Shown: one piece after another, positions 46,618 to 56,248 of the stretch
How the letters are laid out: every line of letters begins with the position of its first letter
Position numbering within the stretch: position 1 is the first letter of the stretch
Assembly (NCBI GenBank): GCA_014376805.1
Contig: JACMQU010000003.1
Location: 82,432-146,431 of the forward strand
DNA from: Bacteroidia bacterium
GTDB taxonomy: Bacteria; Bacteroidota; Bacteroidia; UKL13-3
DNA length: 64,000 nt
Direction: 5' to 3'
The notes under the pieces: model-generated
Databases searched by the model: none
Seen by the model: the letters and a program-made list of their open reading frames with translations, nothing else
Told to the model about the DNA's origin: nothing
Program-made: the position numbers and the translations under genes

Positions 46618-48195
46618 TTATTCAATCACCAATCTTTCTGAAAATAAACTGTTATTCTGAATTATTTTTAAAATATATATCCCTTTCGGAAAAGCAGTTA
46701 GATCTACCTCTTTCTCTATGGTATTGCTAAATTTTAAATTAAGGATGCTTTCACCCATTAAATTTAAAAGTTGCAGATTTGTCTCATACCTATTTGCGAA
46801 CTCCAACTTTAAAATATCTTTACCAGGATTGGGGTAAACTTTTACAAATGTGTTTTTATCGCTTACACTATTTAACCCAACTGTCCAAATAGAAATATAA
46901 GCGGGCTTAACTAAAGTATTTGTACCTATTAAGCCGGTTACTTTTAATTGTACATCATATAAGCCTGCAGAATTAAATATCAAAACAGGATTTTGGCTTC
47001 TGCTACCTGTACCTACAGCATACGAAAAAGAATTTGGAGTTACTGTCCATTGCCACGAGGTAGGATTGCCTGCACTAGAATCTAACAGATAAACCAGTTC
47101 ATCCGGACTTGTTTGATGTTTGCTGGCACCAAAATTGGCCTTTATTCCATCCCCTACATAAATATAATCAGATTTTATAGTGTCATCTGCGCCACCTTCA
47201 TAGGTTACCGCTAATTTTACAGTGTAGAAGCCATTAATATCAAACATTACCCTGGGGCTTGCAGAAGTTGAATTGGTTCCTCCCACAAATCTATAAGTTC
47301 CGGGATTAATAGTCCAGTTATAAGTTTTAGGAGTACCATAAGATTGATTAGTAAGATTAATAGTATCTGTATTTTGAATGATAGTTTTACTTGCAGTAAA
47401 GTTAGCATTGTTCACATACGCTTCTGGTCTGTAGGTATCTCTATAGCGTATGGTTTGAGTACTACCGCCAACACCGGTATTTACTATTACTTCCAATATA
47501 GGAAAGTGTTGGTTTTTAGCTAACCATTTATATTCTGTGCGGTTATTTGGAATAGGAATTCCGAAACCTTGAAACACGATACTATCTGTTTCTACAACAA
47601 CAGATTTAATTCGAATGCAATCAAATGTTCCAAAAGGAGTGGTAATTTTCCCCCAGCCATCTACCAAGGTATTGCGCGATCCTACCTGCTTTAAGGATCC
47701 CAGACCTAATAAACTGGCTTCTCCCTTAAAATTTCCGCTAAAAGAATTTAGGTAATTTAAAGGAAACTTTAAGATAGTATCCTTGGGCGCATACACAATT
47801 CCCAGAGGCAATCCCTGAACTGTTGCCCCTCTTCCTACCAAAACATTTGCCTGGGCACTATTTTTATAAAATCCAAAAACATTTGAAGCTACTCCACCAA
47901 TACCTCCTAAACCAAAATTATTTTCTGCAATTCCATAGGTTGAATTAAAACCAAACTGCAATACATAAGGCGTGGTAAGGGGTGAATAATAGTGTTGAAT
48001 ATCCTGATGTTCTGCCAATAACCCTGAATAATTCCAGGTGTGATCAGAACCGGTGCCACTTACGTCAATTGTGGTGGTTGTAATACTAAATCGCAGGGTA
48101 TCATTTACTACGGGCATATCTGTGCTGGTTATAGTAATTTGTGCGCTGGCTGAACCCATATAAGCAAATAGGGTGAGGAGTAAGATTTTTTTCAT
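46618..48195 (-). CDS. T9SS-secreted protein with PKD domains
   Basis: A 525-residue protein with a signal peptide (MKKILLLTLFAYMGSASAQ). An N-terminal module of about 220 residues ends near RYRDTYRPEAYV. Two PKD domains follow (about 245-340, with INPGTYRFVGGTN; and about 345-430, with NPTSWQWTVTPNSF). The last 75 residues are a type A Por sorting domain (KVYPNPGKDILKLEF to GIYILKIIQN). It goes to the surface by type IX secretion. Its ligand or substrate is unknown. Confidence 0.85.
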   Translation of the reverse strand: MKKILLLTLFAYMGSASAQITITSTDMPVVNDTLRFSITTTTIDVSGTGSDHTWNYSGLLAEHQDIQHYYSPLTTPYVLQFGFNSTYGIAENNFGLGGIGGVASNVFGFYKNSAQANVLVGRGATVQGLPLGIVYAPKDTILKFPLNYLNSFSGNFKGEASLLGLGSLKQVGSRNTLVDGWGKITTPFGTFDCIRIKSVVVETDSIVFQGFGIPIPNNRTEYKWLAKNQHFPILEVIVNTGVGGSTQTIRYRDTYRPEAYVNNANFTASKTIIQNTDTINLTNQSYGTPKTYNWTINPGTYRFVGGTNSTSASPRVMFDINGFYTVKLAVTYEGGADDTIKSDYIYVGDGIKANFGASKHQTSPDELVYLLDSSAGNPTSWQWTVTPNSFSYAVGTGSRSQNPVLIFNSAGLYDVQLKVTGLIGTNTLVKPAYISIWTVGLNSVSDKNTFVKVYPNPGKDILKLEFANRYETNLQLLNLMGESILNLKFSNTIEKEVDLTAFPKGIYILKIIQNNSLFSERLVIE

Positions 48196-48477
48196 AAACT
48201 ATATTTTTTGCAAGATATTTATTTAATCGTTATATTAAATACAACTTTCAAATATGAGGTTCGTATCGTGTAATATAAAAATCATTCTAATAAATGACAG
48301 GTATTTTACAGTTAAGTTAATTTAATTAATAAACTGTTACTATCTTTTTAAAAAATTATTATGTTCGTAACTTCTCATATTTACAAGGTTGTACACATCA
48401 AATCTTCTTAATGTGGAAAGCTTGTTGAAAGTCATATATACACAATATTTTACTTTGTAAATATAAAGGATACCTAA

Positions 48478-49740
48478 TTGCTAAACGAACACTTACATAT
48501 CTGGAGAATTATTTTTCATTTTCTGCATAAGCACAAGGAGTTAGCTTTACAGGGAGTTGGAACTTTTACTGCTGTTGAGACTCCATTAAGTGTTGATCCG
48601 TTGGCTAAAATAATATCGCCTGCATACAATACAATCCGCTTTGTTCATGCTGCAGAAGAAAATTCACCAACTTTTTTAAACTATTATAAAGAAATTTCGG
48701 GATTAAGTGAATCAGCTATTGTTAATAAATTATTACAGTTAAGTCTGGCTTTTGAGAAAAAATTATCTGAATGCGGAAAATTTTTAGTTGAAGGAACGGG
48801 ATGTTTTTACATTGATAAGGATCACATAATAACTTTTAAGCCCGAAGAAGGACTTTTGTTTTTGGATGATAGTTTTGGTTTGCAAAAAATCCATTTCGCT
48901 GCTAATTTAAATAAAATTAAACGAATTATAGTTGAAAAAGCAATAATAACTGAAGTGTTTGATGAAGACCTTAATCAAATGCGTGAAAGTGCATTAAAAG
49001 AGTTAAAAGTATTATTGGATCAGGCAAAAATAGCTCACCACACGCCTGATACAAAAAGCAGCAAAATATTTCCAATTGTAGCAACCGTGTTAACTTTAGT
49101 TTTGTTAATAAACCTGGCACTTTTTCTGTTTAAAAACCCTGTTTCACCGTTAGGAGAGCAGTTGTCTAAAATGGATCTTTTGGGTAACTCTGCAGATTTA
49201 CTCAATTCCCCATCTTCCGTAAAGGTAGTAACACCTGCAGAAAAACTGACCGCAGAGAAAAAAAATGCGATTCAAATTGTCTTACCAATAGTTTCAGATA
49301 GCGTAAATATGCATATCGCTGCATTTATTTTAAAAGGTGGGTATTATTTTGATAGCAGCAATTATATGAAGCAAACAAGCATGGCTGAACCCATATTAGC
49401 GTCATTGCCAATAGCAGAATCAGAAATATTTGTTAGCCCTGTTGTTGTTAATATAAATAAAGTTATGCCGGCTGAACCATTTGATATTGCTGAAAATGAT
49501 GCTATAGAAGCGGGTTATTACCTGATTGCCGGAGCATTTAAGGGAGCCAAAAAAGCTCACCTGCTTGTGAGCGAATTGGAAGCACTAGGTCATAAAAATC
49601 TACTAATTATTAAACCCACAGGCTATCAGTATAATCTTGTAGCGTACCAGAAATTTACATCCCTTAAAGAGGCAAAAGCGGTTCAACAAAAAACACAGGA
49701 AGATGAAAATTGGGATGTTTGGATTTTTACTGCACATTAA
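48478..49740 (+). CDS. HU-like (CCDC81-type) and SPOR domain membrane protein
   Basis: A 420-residue protein. Residues 1-130 match the paired HU-like domains found in Bacteroidota cell-division proteins (LALQGVGTFTAVE, then VEGTGCFYIDKDH). A single membrane helix lies near 198-219 (IFPIVATVLTLVLL), and the periplasmic end is a SPOR domain (GYYLIAGAFKGAKKAHLLVS, then YNLVAYQKFTS) that binds denuded peptidoglycan at septa. The start is TTG, with AAAGGA about 8 bases before it; no ATG occurs before residue 167. Its stop overlaps the convergent adenosyltransferase gene by 4 bases. Confidence 0.82.
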   Translation: MLNEHLHIWRIIFHFLHKHKELALQGVGTFTAVETPLSVDPLAKIISPAYNTIRFVHAAEENSPTFLNYYKEISGLSESAIVNKLLQLSLAFEKKLSECGKFLVEGTGCFYIDKDHIITFKPEEGLLFLDDSFGLQKIHFAANLNKIKRIIVEKAIITEVFDEDLNQMRESALKELKVLLDQAKIAHHTPDTKSSKIFPIVATVLTLVLLINLALFLFKNPVSPLGEQLSKMDLLGNSADLLNSPSSVKVVTPAEKLTAEKKNAIQIVLPIVSDSVNMHIAAFILKGGYYFDSSNYMKQTSMAEPILASLPIAESEIFVSPVVVNINKVMPAEPFDIAENDAIEAGYYLIAGAFKGAKKAHLLVSELEALGHKNLLIIKPTGYQYNLVAYQKFTSLKEAKAVQQKTQEDENWDVWIFTAH

Positions 49741-50291
49741 ATCCGGGCACGCCACTCAATTTCTTCTGCTCCTGCATCAAATACAATTTTTCTTGAAAGA
49801 ACAAATAAATAGTCGCTTAAGCGGTTCAGGTATTTACCAACTATTGGAGGTACTTCACTTTCTGTAGATAAATGAACCACTAGTCGTTCTGCTCTACGAC
49901 AAACACAACGGGCTATGTGCGTATGTGAGGCAACTATGTTTCCTCCCGGTAATATAAAACTTTTAAGTTCAGGCAAAACCTTATTCATCAAATCCATTTC
50001 CATCTCTAGTAACGTTATATCACTTTCTATCAGATCAGGAACTTTCATTTTAGCTTTTTCCGGTGAGCTTGCCAATACCGCCCCAATAGTAAATAACCGG
50101 TCCTGAATTTCATATAATATTTCTCTGGAGTGGAGATCAGTGATCAGATCTTTAAGGAGGCCAATAACTGAATTAAGTTCATCAACTGTTCCATAGCTTT
50201 CTATGCGGATATGATGTTTTGATACCCTCACGCCTCCTATCAATGAGGTTTCGCCTTTGTCTCCGGTTTTTGTATATATTTTAAATGTCAT
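49737..50291 (-). CDS. Cob(I)alamin adenosyltransferase, PduO type
   Basis: A 184-residue trimeric ATR-type enzyme that makes adenosylcobalamin. The ATP loop is KIYTKTGDKGETSLIGG, followed by RVSKHHIRIESYGTVDELNS and the C-terminal RCVCRRAERLVVHL. These are the PduO signatures. It converges on the SPOR gene, overlapping by 4 bases. A BtuF-like protein at 61573 may belong to the same cobalamin physiology. Confidence 0.94.
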   Translation of the reverse strand: MTFKIYTKTGDKGETSLIGGVRVSKHHIRIESYGTVDELNSVIGLLKDLITDLHSREILYEIQDRLFTIGAVLASSPEKAKMKVPDLIESDITLLEMEMDLMNKVLPELKSFILPGGNIVASHTHIARCVCRRAERLVVHLSTESEVPPIVGKYLNRLSDYLFVLSRKIVFDAGAEEIEWRARI

Positions 50292-50423
50292 TACTTTATT
50301 ATTTAGCTGAAATTTTATTTTCGTATAATTATTAATTGCTTAAAATAATTTGTGAGGGGTGCAAATTTCATGAACAGTGGTTATGTTTGCTTAAGTATTG
50401 CTGTAAAGCCGCTAACACTAAGG

Positions 50424-51311
50424 TTACTTTTCGAAACTATACAAAACTCCCAGACTTAACACCTGCGACAATTGTAAAGCTTTATCCTGATCATTATCAC
50501 GGATGAGATTAACAGATACATTTGTACTTATGTATTTGGTGGCTTTTAGCGTGAGATTAGCATTTAAAATATGAACGAATGCATTAGGCTTACCCACCTT
50601 ATAATAATCGAAATTAACCGTATATCGCCACTTTAAGGTTACGTTTTTAACAATTTCTTTATCAAAACTGATAATGTATTGAAATACTACCTGATTTCTC
50701 AGCTTGTCTCCGGCTTTTTCGAGACCGTAAAGTTTTGCATTGGAGATTCTTGTGTCATTAATTATCGTCTGTCGCAAAGTACCTAATCCAAAACGCATCC
50801 ATAAATATACTACCGGTTTATATTCAAGTCCTAAAGAGGAGGTAAGATAAGCAGGAGCCAGAAAGTTTGAAATAAGAGAATCCTGCTTAAGGTCAACAAC
50901 ACTTTTTGTTTTATAATCGAAGCCTTCTTTAAACTGGCTCATAAAATTGAGGGAAGCAAATACATTCCATTTGGCGGCTAGTCTGTATCCCGCTTTGTAA
51001 TCATAAAATATTCTGTCGGCATTTTTGCGTTGCACTTCACCTTTATTTTGCAAATAACCTAACTGAAGTTGCAGGTCGCTGTTATTATCCCATTTGGTAC
51101 CCTGAAATTTGGCAAGATAATTAAGAAAAGCCCCCATCGCATAACTGCTTACACCTCCGCCTTTCCAGTTATCGCTAAAGCTTGCCTGGTTCAGATTAAT
51201 GCCCGTTTGTAAAGCATGCGTCCATTTAGGTTTAGGCATTGTATCGCTTTGAGCACAACAAACGAAGGTAATAATAAGGAAATGGAGGGAAGCTGCAATT
51301 TTTTTCATCAT
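50424..51311 (-). CDS. DUF3078 outer-membrane protein
   Basis: A 295-residue protein from the ATG at 51311 (MMKKIAASLHFLIITF is the signal peptide; the upstream ATG adds seven residues). QTGINLNQASFSDNWKGGG and LNYLAKFQGTKWDNNSDLQL match DUF3078 proteins, predicted outer-membrane barrels of Bacteroidota. The strand pattern continues to the end (LSLGVLYSFEK). The role is unknown. It lies downstream of the cysteine desulfurase gene on the same strand. Confidence 0.82.
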   Translation of the reverse strand: MMKKIAASLHFLIITFVCCAQSDTMPKPKWTHALQTGINLNQASFSDNWKGGGVSSYAMGAFLNYLAKFQGTKWDNNSDLQLQLGYLQNKGEVQRKNADRIFYDYKAGYRLAAKWNVFASLNFMSQFKEGFDYKTKSVVDLKQDSLISNFLAPAYLTSSLGLEYKPVVYLWMRFGLGTLRQTIINDTRISNAKLYGLEKAGDKLRNQVVFQYIISFDKEIVKNVTLKWRYTVNFDYYKVGKPNAFVHILNANLTLKATKYISTNVSVNLIRDNDQDKALQLSQVLSLGVLYSFEK

Positions 51312-51408
51312 GTTGGGTTTAGGGTTATACATTTATAGGTTGATATTAATTTAAACCAATAACTTAATAAGCCAATAGTAATGAATATTATTTTAACGGC
51401 TATACTTT

Positions 51409-52551
51409 TTATGCCTGCTGAGTTTGTGGCTTTAGCATTTCAACAAGTTTACCAACTACATAATCCACTTCTTCCTTTGTATTTTGTTTGCCAAATGAAA
51501 ACCTTACCGATGGCCGGTCTACTGGTACTTTTAAAGCGGCAAGTACATGAGATCCTACGTTTGATCCGGATGAACAGGCACTTCCACCTGATGCAGAAAT
51601 ACCGGCGATATCAAGTTTAAAAAGAATCATTTCGGAAATAGGGGAGGGTGGAAAATTAACATTTAAAACGGTATATAAACATTTTCCTTCTGCATCGCCA
51701 TTAAATCTTATTTCTTCAAAATTAGTCTGAAGCTGTTTCATCATATAAAATTTTAGTTCTGAAATATGTGTCCGTTCTTCGTCAAGATTGGAATATGCCA
51801 GTTCAAGTGCTTTTGCCAGTCCAACAATACCGTAAACATTCTCTGTGCCTCCACGCATATTTCTTTCCTGTGCACCACCGGTAATATATGGTTGAATTTT
51901 GGTTCCATTATTAATATAAATAAACCCTACACCTTTTGGGCCATTAAATTTATGTGCTGCACAGGCAAGAAAAGTAATGTTTGTTTTTTGAAGATCTAAT
52001 GGGTAATGCCCTATGGTTTGTACCGTGTCGCAATGAAAATATGCTTTGTTTTCCTTACACAGGTTTCCTACTTTATCAATATCTAATAAATTACCAATTT
52101 CATTGTTGGCGTGCATTAAACTCACTAATGCACCGGGATATTGTTTTAATAAAGATTCGAGATGAGTAAGGTTAATATGTCCATCAGGCATAAGATCTAC
52201 CAGGTGTATTTCAACTTTTCCCTGCTTCTGCAATTCCTCAATTGTATGACTAACGGCATGGTGTTCTATGCACGATGAGATGATATGTTTAACATCCAAA
52301 TCTTCTACAGATTTGCGGATAGCCATATTATCAGCTTCAGTACCGCCACTTGTAAAAAAAATTTCACCGGGTGCACAATTTAAGAGGGAGGCAACTTGTT
52401 TTCTTGCATTTTCAAGTAACGTTTTCACTTTTCTTCCATGTGAATGTGTAGAAGAAGGATTGCCAAAATCTTCTTCCATAACCTTAACCATGGCATAAAT
52501 AACTTCTTTGTTAATAGGGGTAGTAGCAGCATTATCAAAATACACTTTCAT
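51409..52551 (-). CDS. Cysteine desulfurase (NifS/IscS family)
   Basis: A 380-residue PLP enzyme that removes sulfur from cysteine for Fe-S cluster or tRNA thiolation. SSTHSHGRKVKTLLENAR and FTSGGTEADNMAIR open it, AAHKFNGPKGVGF carries the PLP lysine, and GGSACSSGS carries the catalytic cysteine. It starts 4 bases after the agmatinase stop, so the two are co-transcribed. No iscU or suf genes are adjacent, so the acceptor is not clear. Confidence 0.95.
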   Translation of the reverse strand: MKVYFDNAATTPINKEVIYAMVKVMEEDFGNPSSTHSHGRKVKTLLENARKQVASLLNCAPGEIFFTSGGTEADNMAIRKSVEDLDVKHIISSCIEHHAVSHTIEELQKQGKVEIHLVDLMPDGHINLTHLESLLKQYPGALVSLMHANNEIGNLLDIDKVGNLCKENKAYFHCDTVQTIGHYPLDLQKTNITFLACAAHKFNGPKGVGFIYINNGTKIQPYITGGAQERNMRGGTENVYGIVGLAKALELAYSNLDEERTHISELKFYMMKQLQTNFEEIRFNGDAEGKCLYTVLNVNFPPSPISEMILFKLDIAGISASGGSACSSGSNVGSHVLAALKVPVDRPSVRFSFGKQNTKEEVDYVVGKLVEMLKPQTQQA

Positions 52552-52555
52552 TATT

Positions 52556-53443
52556 TTATTTCTTTAAAGTTTGGTAGCCAATTAATTTATAAACTAATTT
52601 GGCCATTGTATATTCAGAAAGAATAGTACCTTTCATCGGAGCAATTTCAACCACATCAAAACCAACTACATTACGTTTTTCAAAAACCATTTTTAAAAAG
52701 TCAATTGTCTCATTCCAAAACAAGCCATTTGGTTCAGCGGTGCCAACTGCAGGTACAATTGCGGGGTCAAAGCCATCCGCATCAATACTGATATAAACAT
52801 TTTCTCCAAGTGTTTTCAATGCATCTTTAGCCCAATTAATGTTTTTACGGATTTGATGTGCATAAAATGTATGTATATTAGAACTGTTTTTAATAAGATC
52901 TGCTTCCTCCTTACATTGGGCGCGAATTCCTATTTGAGTTAAAGGCACATCCAGATCATGAATGCGTGCCATAACAGAAGCATGTGAAAAAGGGTTATTA
53001 TGGTATTGCATTCGCAGATCGCTATGAGCATCAATTTGTAACACATGTACATCTGTTACAAATTGTTTAACAGCCCGAACTGTTCCATAAGTTATGGTGT
53101 GTTCTGCTCCCAGGGTTACCGGAAATTTATTGTCAGCTAAGAGACGGGTTGTTTTTTTTTCAATATGTTTAACTGCTTTCAGGTCGTGCAGCCCTTCAAA
53201 TTTCATTGGCTGCAGTGTACAAATACCTCCATTTCTGTATGTTTCCTGATCGAGTTCTTCATCATATAATTCTACAAATTGGGAGGCTTTTAAAATGGCA
53301 CCGGGTCCTTTGGCAGAGCCTGCCAGATAAGAGGAGGTATATTCATAGGGTGCACTCTGGATAACATATTTAGAGGTTTGATAGGAGCACAATTCTTCTT
53401 CCTCAATAGCCAGAAAGTTTTTTTTATAATTTAGATATTTCAC
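52556..53443 (-). CDS. speB: Agmatinase family ureohydrolase
   Basis: A 295-residue arginase-fold enzyme. The manganese ligands are in LGAEHTITYG, QIDAHSDLR and SIDADGFDPA. The substrate strand HASVMARIHDL is also present. These fit agmatinase (agmatine to putrescine plus urea) better than arginase. It precedes cysteine desulfurase by 4 bases, an unusual pairing. Arginine decarboxylase, the usual neighbour, is not in the window. Confidence 0.88.
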   Translation of the reverse strand: MKYLNYKKNFLAIEEEELCSYQTSKYVIQSAPYEYTSSYLAGSAKGPGAILKASQFVELYDEELDQETYRNGGICTLQPMKFEGLHDLKAVKHIEKKTTRLLADNKFPVTLGAEHTITYGTVRAVKQFVTDVHVLQIDAHSDLRMQYHNNPFSHASVMARIHDLDVPLTQIGIRAQCKEEADLIKNSSNIHTFYAHQIRKNINWAKDALKTLGENVYISIDADGFDPAIVPAVGTAEPNGLFWNETIDFLKMVFEKRNVVGFDVVEIAPMKGTILSEYTMAKLVYKLIGYQTLKK

Positions 53444-53580
53444 CAGGATGTTTGTTTATAGTTTTTAATTTTATGTAAACCTCTAATCATTTATTTTAAA
53501 TACTTTATAAATTACATTTTTTTTATCATACTTTTTGCCGTTAAGCTTAAGTATATCTGCCATATTTAATGTATATATTT

Positions 53581-54387
53581 TTAAAAAATTTCATGTGGTA
53601 TTTTAAACTCATTATCCATATCAGTTAATACCAATGCTTCTTCTTTGGTAACACAAATTGTATGTTCAAACTGAGCAGAAAGTTTTCCATCAATGGTTCT
53701 GGCTGTCCACCCATCTTTCCTGTCCACTTTGCTTCTTGCTTTTCCGGCATTAATCATTGGTTCAATAGTATAGATCATTCCTGGTGCAAGTTTGGGCCCA
53801 CTATTTTTATCTGCCACATGGCCCACTTCTGGTTCTTCATGAAACTTTAATCCAACACCATGTCCGCAAAATTCATATACCACACTAAAACCGAATGATG
53901 TGGCATATTTATTTATTTCAAAGCCAATATTTCCTAAATAATTTCCTGCAGTACTTTGTCTGATCCCAATTGCTAAACATTCTTTAGCAACACCAATTAA
54001 TTTTTTAGCATGATCACTAACTTCGCCAATCATAAACATGGTTGACGTGTCACCAAAATAGCCATCTAAAATAGTTGTAATATCTATATTAACAATGTCA
54101 CCATCTCTTAGTTCATATTTACCGGGTATGCCGTGGCAAATAACATCATTCACAGAAATACAACTTTCTTTAGGGTAGCCATGGTAACCGAGTGTTGCGG
54201 CAATAGCTTTGTGATCACGTATAAAATCGGCGCAAAACTTATTTAAGTATTCAGTATTAACACCAGCCTTTACATGCGGAGCTACAGCCTTTAAGGTTAG
54301 GGCAGCAAGCTGACTGCTTTTTTTGATCCCTTCAATTTGCTGAAGAGTTTTAATAATAATTTTACTTTTAGTATCTCTAAATGCCAA
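53581..54387 (-). CDS. map: Type I methionine aminopeptidase
   Basis: A 268-residue enzyme that removes the initiator methionine. Metal ligands are visible in DGDIVNIDITTILDGYFGDTS, GHGVGLKFHEEPEV and YTIEPMINAG, with the last glutamate in SAQFEHTICVT. It has a promoter box TACCTTTG on the minus strand shortly upstream. It stands alone, not in the ribosomal-protein operon where map often sits in the phylum. Confidence 0.96.
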   Translation of the reverse strand: MAFRDTKSKIIIKTLQQIEGIKKSSQLAALTLKAVAPHVKAGVNTEYLNKFCADFIRDHKAIAATLGYHGYPKESCISVNDVICHGIPGKYELRDGDIVNIDITTILDGYFGDTSTMFMIGEVSDHAKKLIGVAKECLAIGIRQSTAGNYLGNIGFEINKYATSFGFSVVYEFCGHGVGLKFHEEPEVGHVADKNSGPKLAPGMIYTIEPMINAGKARSKVDRKDGWTARTIDGKLSAQFEHTICVTKEEALVLTDMDNEFKIPHEIF

Positions 54388-54406
54388 TTTTTGTAATAAT
54401 AAAACG

Positions 54407-54414
54407 CAAAGGTA
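54407..54414 (-). promoter_or_regulatory. map -7 box
   Basis: On the minus strand TACCTTTG matches TAnnTTTG and lies about 20 bases before the map ATG. No clear -33 element is seen. Confidence 0.5.
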
Positions 54415-54493
54415 TGATTTTTTTTCTAATGCTAAATTCTACCTCATTTTACGTATTTTTAATTACCTATGCTTATTTTTTAAAATGTTAGTA

Positions 54494-54501
54494 TATTTTT
54501 G
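54494..54501 (+). promoter_or_regulatory. -7 box of the DUF6588-like gene
   Basis: TATTTTTG matches the -7 consensus, 51 bases before the ATG at 54553. It is divergent from the map promoter. Confidence 0.45.
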
Positions 54502-54552
54502 TTTTCGAAATACCAATTAAATTGTGCCTGATAAAAACATTAATTATTAAAT

Positions 54553-55683
54553 ATGAAAATTAAATTTTACTCCTTTTTATTATTTTTAGCCCTCACTTTT
54601 AATTATCATAAAGTAAATGCTCAGGCCGATGCTGCAGAATTTCTTAAGGCCGGTAAAGAAGATGGCAACAAACTTATTAACGCTTACATGGGGCCCTTAT
54701 TAGATGGCTTTGCAGCAACGCTTAACAATGGATGGTATAATACAGCACGGCATCATGGCTTAATGGGTTTTGATTTAACGCTGACTTTAAGTGTTACAAC
54801 CATCAATGCCAATCAGAAAACATTTGATGGATCAGGGCTTAACTTAAATAACGATCCCAACAAAACGCGCATTGTACTAGTAGATTCAAATGGTTCTACA
54901 CAAGCGCAAACCATATATGGTTCAAATATTTCAACAACACGTGTTAATGTGCACGAATCTTTTGGTGGGAAAGATACCATAATAGCCAGTTTTTTAATGC
55001 CTCCGGGGCTTGCCATACCGGTAGGGTTAGGTTTGCCTAATCTGCAAGCAGCAGTAGGCGTTGGTTTGGGAACAGAGGTAATGATTCGTATTACACCCGG
55101 TATTAAATCAGGCGGCTTCCGGGCCACCATGTTCGGATTGGGTGTTAAGCACAATATTTCTTACTGGATATGGGAGCGCGAAAAAAAACCTATTGATATC
55201 TCAGGTGTATTCGGGTTTTCAAGTTTAAAATCAACTTACGATTTAGGAGACGATTATTTAAAGCCACAAGACGGTGTGCCGGGAGCGTCAGCCGCCGCAG
55301 CTTATCAAAACTCGCAAAAATTTGTCTTTGAAGGAAGCGGTTACATGATAGGTGCTGTGATATCAAAAAAACTTTCGATATTAACTTTGTACCTGGGTGC
55401 AAATTATAATCATGCAAAAGTTAAAATGAGTATGGAAGGCATATATCCTGTAACATTTATGGAAACACGTTTAGATGACCCTAAAGTTGGTAAGCCAGTT
55501 ATTGTAAATTTTCAGGATCCAATTGTAATTGAAAGCAATTTAAGCTACCTAAGAGCCACGGGCGGGCTCCGTTTAAAATTAGGTCCTATTACCTTAAGCG
55601 CAGAGTATAATTTAGGTAGGGTAAATACTATAGGCGGAGGCATTGGTATAAATGTTCAATCGATAAGGCCTTTTAGTTTGTAG
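54553..55683 (+). CDS. DUF6588-like outer-membrane protein
   Basis: A 376-residue protein. The signal peptide ends near HKVNAQ, and the first mature block is AAEFLKAGKEDGNKLINAYM followed by GPLLDGFAATLNNGWYNTARHHG, which I associate with DUF6588. GLGLPNLQAAVGVGLGTEVM and the strands to the C-terminal QSIRPFSL are typical of a FadL/porin-like barrel. A transport role is likely but the substrate is unknown. Confidence 0.65.
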   Translation: MKIKFYSFLLFLALTFNYHKVNAQADAAEFLKAGKEDGNKLINAYMGPLLDGFAATLNNGWYNTARHHGLMGFDLTLTLSVTTINANQKTFDGSGLNLNNDPNKTRIVLVDSNGSTQAQTIYGSNISTTRVNVHESFGGKDTIIASFLMPPGLAIPVGLGLPNLQAAVGVGLGTEVMIRITPGIKSGGFRATMFGLGVKHNISYWIWEREKKPIDISGVFGFSSLKSTYDLGDDYLKPQDGVPGASAAAAYQNSQKFVFEGSGYMIGAVISKKLSILTLYLGANYNHAKVKMSMEGIYPVTFMETRLDDPKVGKPVIVNFQDPIVIESNLSYLRATGGLRLKLGPITLSAEYNLGRVNTIGGGIGINVQSIRPFSL

Positions 55684-55930
55684 GGGTGGGGTGCAGTTTA
55701 TTAGTAATACCGCATGCTTAAAAGGCCTCGTTACCTTAAAACAATCGCATTTTAATTACTGAATTCTTAAGCATTTTGTGAATTAAAAAGCCAACACTTT
55801 TTCTTATGTCTGTCTTATACTTTAAAGGGACAATATGTAAACCCTAGACATAAATACCACGTTAATAGACGGTTATTTACGAATGCTGAACAACCCTAGC
55901 CCAGTTATAAACCTAACCTTATTTCTAAGT

Positions 55931-56110
55931 AAAGTATATTTTCAAAGACCCCGAATGAGAAATGTTACATGCCTATGGCATTCAATTGTTCGGTTAAATG
56001 TTTTCCACCTACATTTCCTACCTACGGCACTATAAAAAAAAGTTATTGTTGAATTTTAGTTAATATGTACTTTGGAAAAGGAACAACAATCGCATAGCGA
56101 TGAAAAATTG
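55931..56110 (+). repeat. Direct repeat, upstream copy (transposase end plus flank)
   Basis: The segment begins with codons for KYIFKDPE-stop, the last codons of a REP transposase, and continues with TGCCTATGGCA, CCTACCTACGGCACTATAA and the first REP unit. The same order occurs at 56683-56855. It is the remnant of another element copy. Confidence 0.8.
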
Positions 56111-56200
56111 GTAACAACAACAACCATCCATAAACAACAATCGCGTAGCGATGAAATATTGGTAACACCATCCATAAACAACAATTGCGTAGCGATGAAA
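56084..56200. repeat. Upstream REP array (3 units)
   Basis: The units contain AACAATCGCGTAGCGATGAAAT or a variant, with a hairpin core ATCGC-NTA-GCGAT. Cores lie at 56089-56101, 56140-56152 and 56184-56196 (51 and 44 bases apart), with GTAACACCATCCATAAACA between units. Confidence 0.85.
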
Positions 56201-56206
56201 TATTTG

Positions 56207-56229
56207 TAACATAACATAACATAACATAA
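56207..56229. repeat. ATAAC pentanucleotide repeat
   Basis: Four ATAAC/ATAAG units follow TAAC directly, about 20 bases before the transposase ATG. Slippage here could alter its expression. Confidence 0.75.
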
Positions 56230-56248
56230 GACAAAATCCCACAATAAA

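Larger units (their letters stand above)
55684..56248. other. Gene-free region holding a transposase-end remnant and REP units
   Basis: Bases 55684-55930 show nothing. From 55931 the sequence repeats the 3' end of the RAYT gene and its flank, then REP units and an ATAAC pentanucleotide repeat lead up to the transposase start. Confidence 0.6.
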
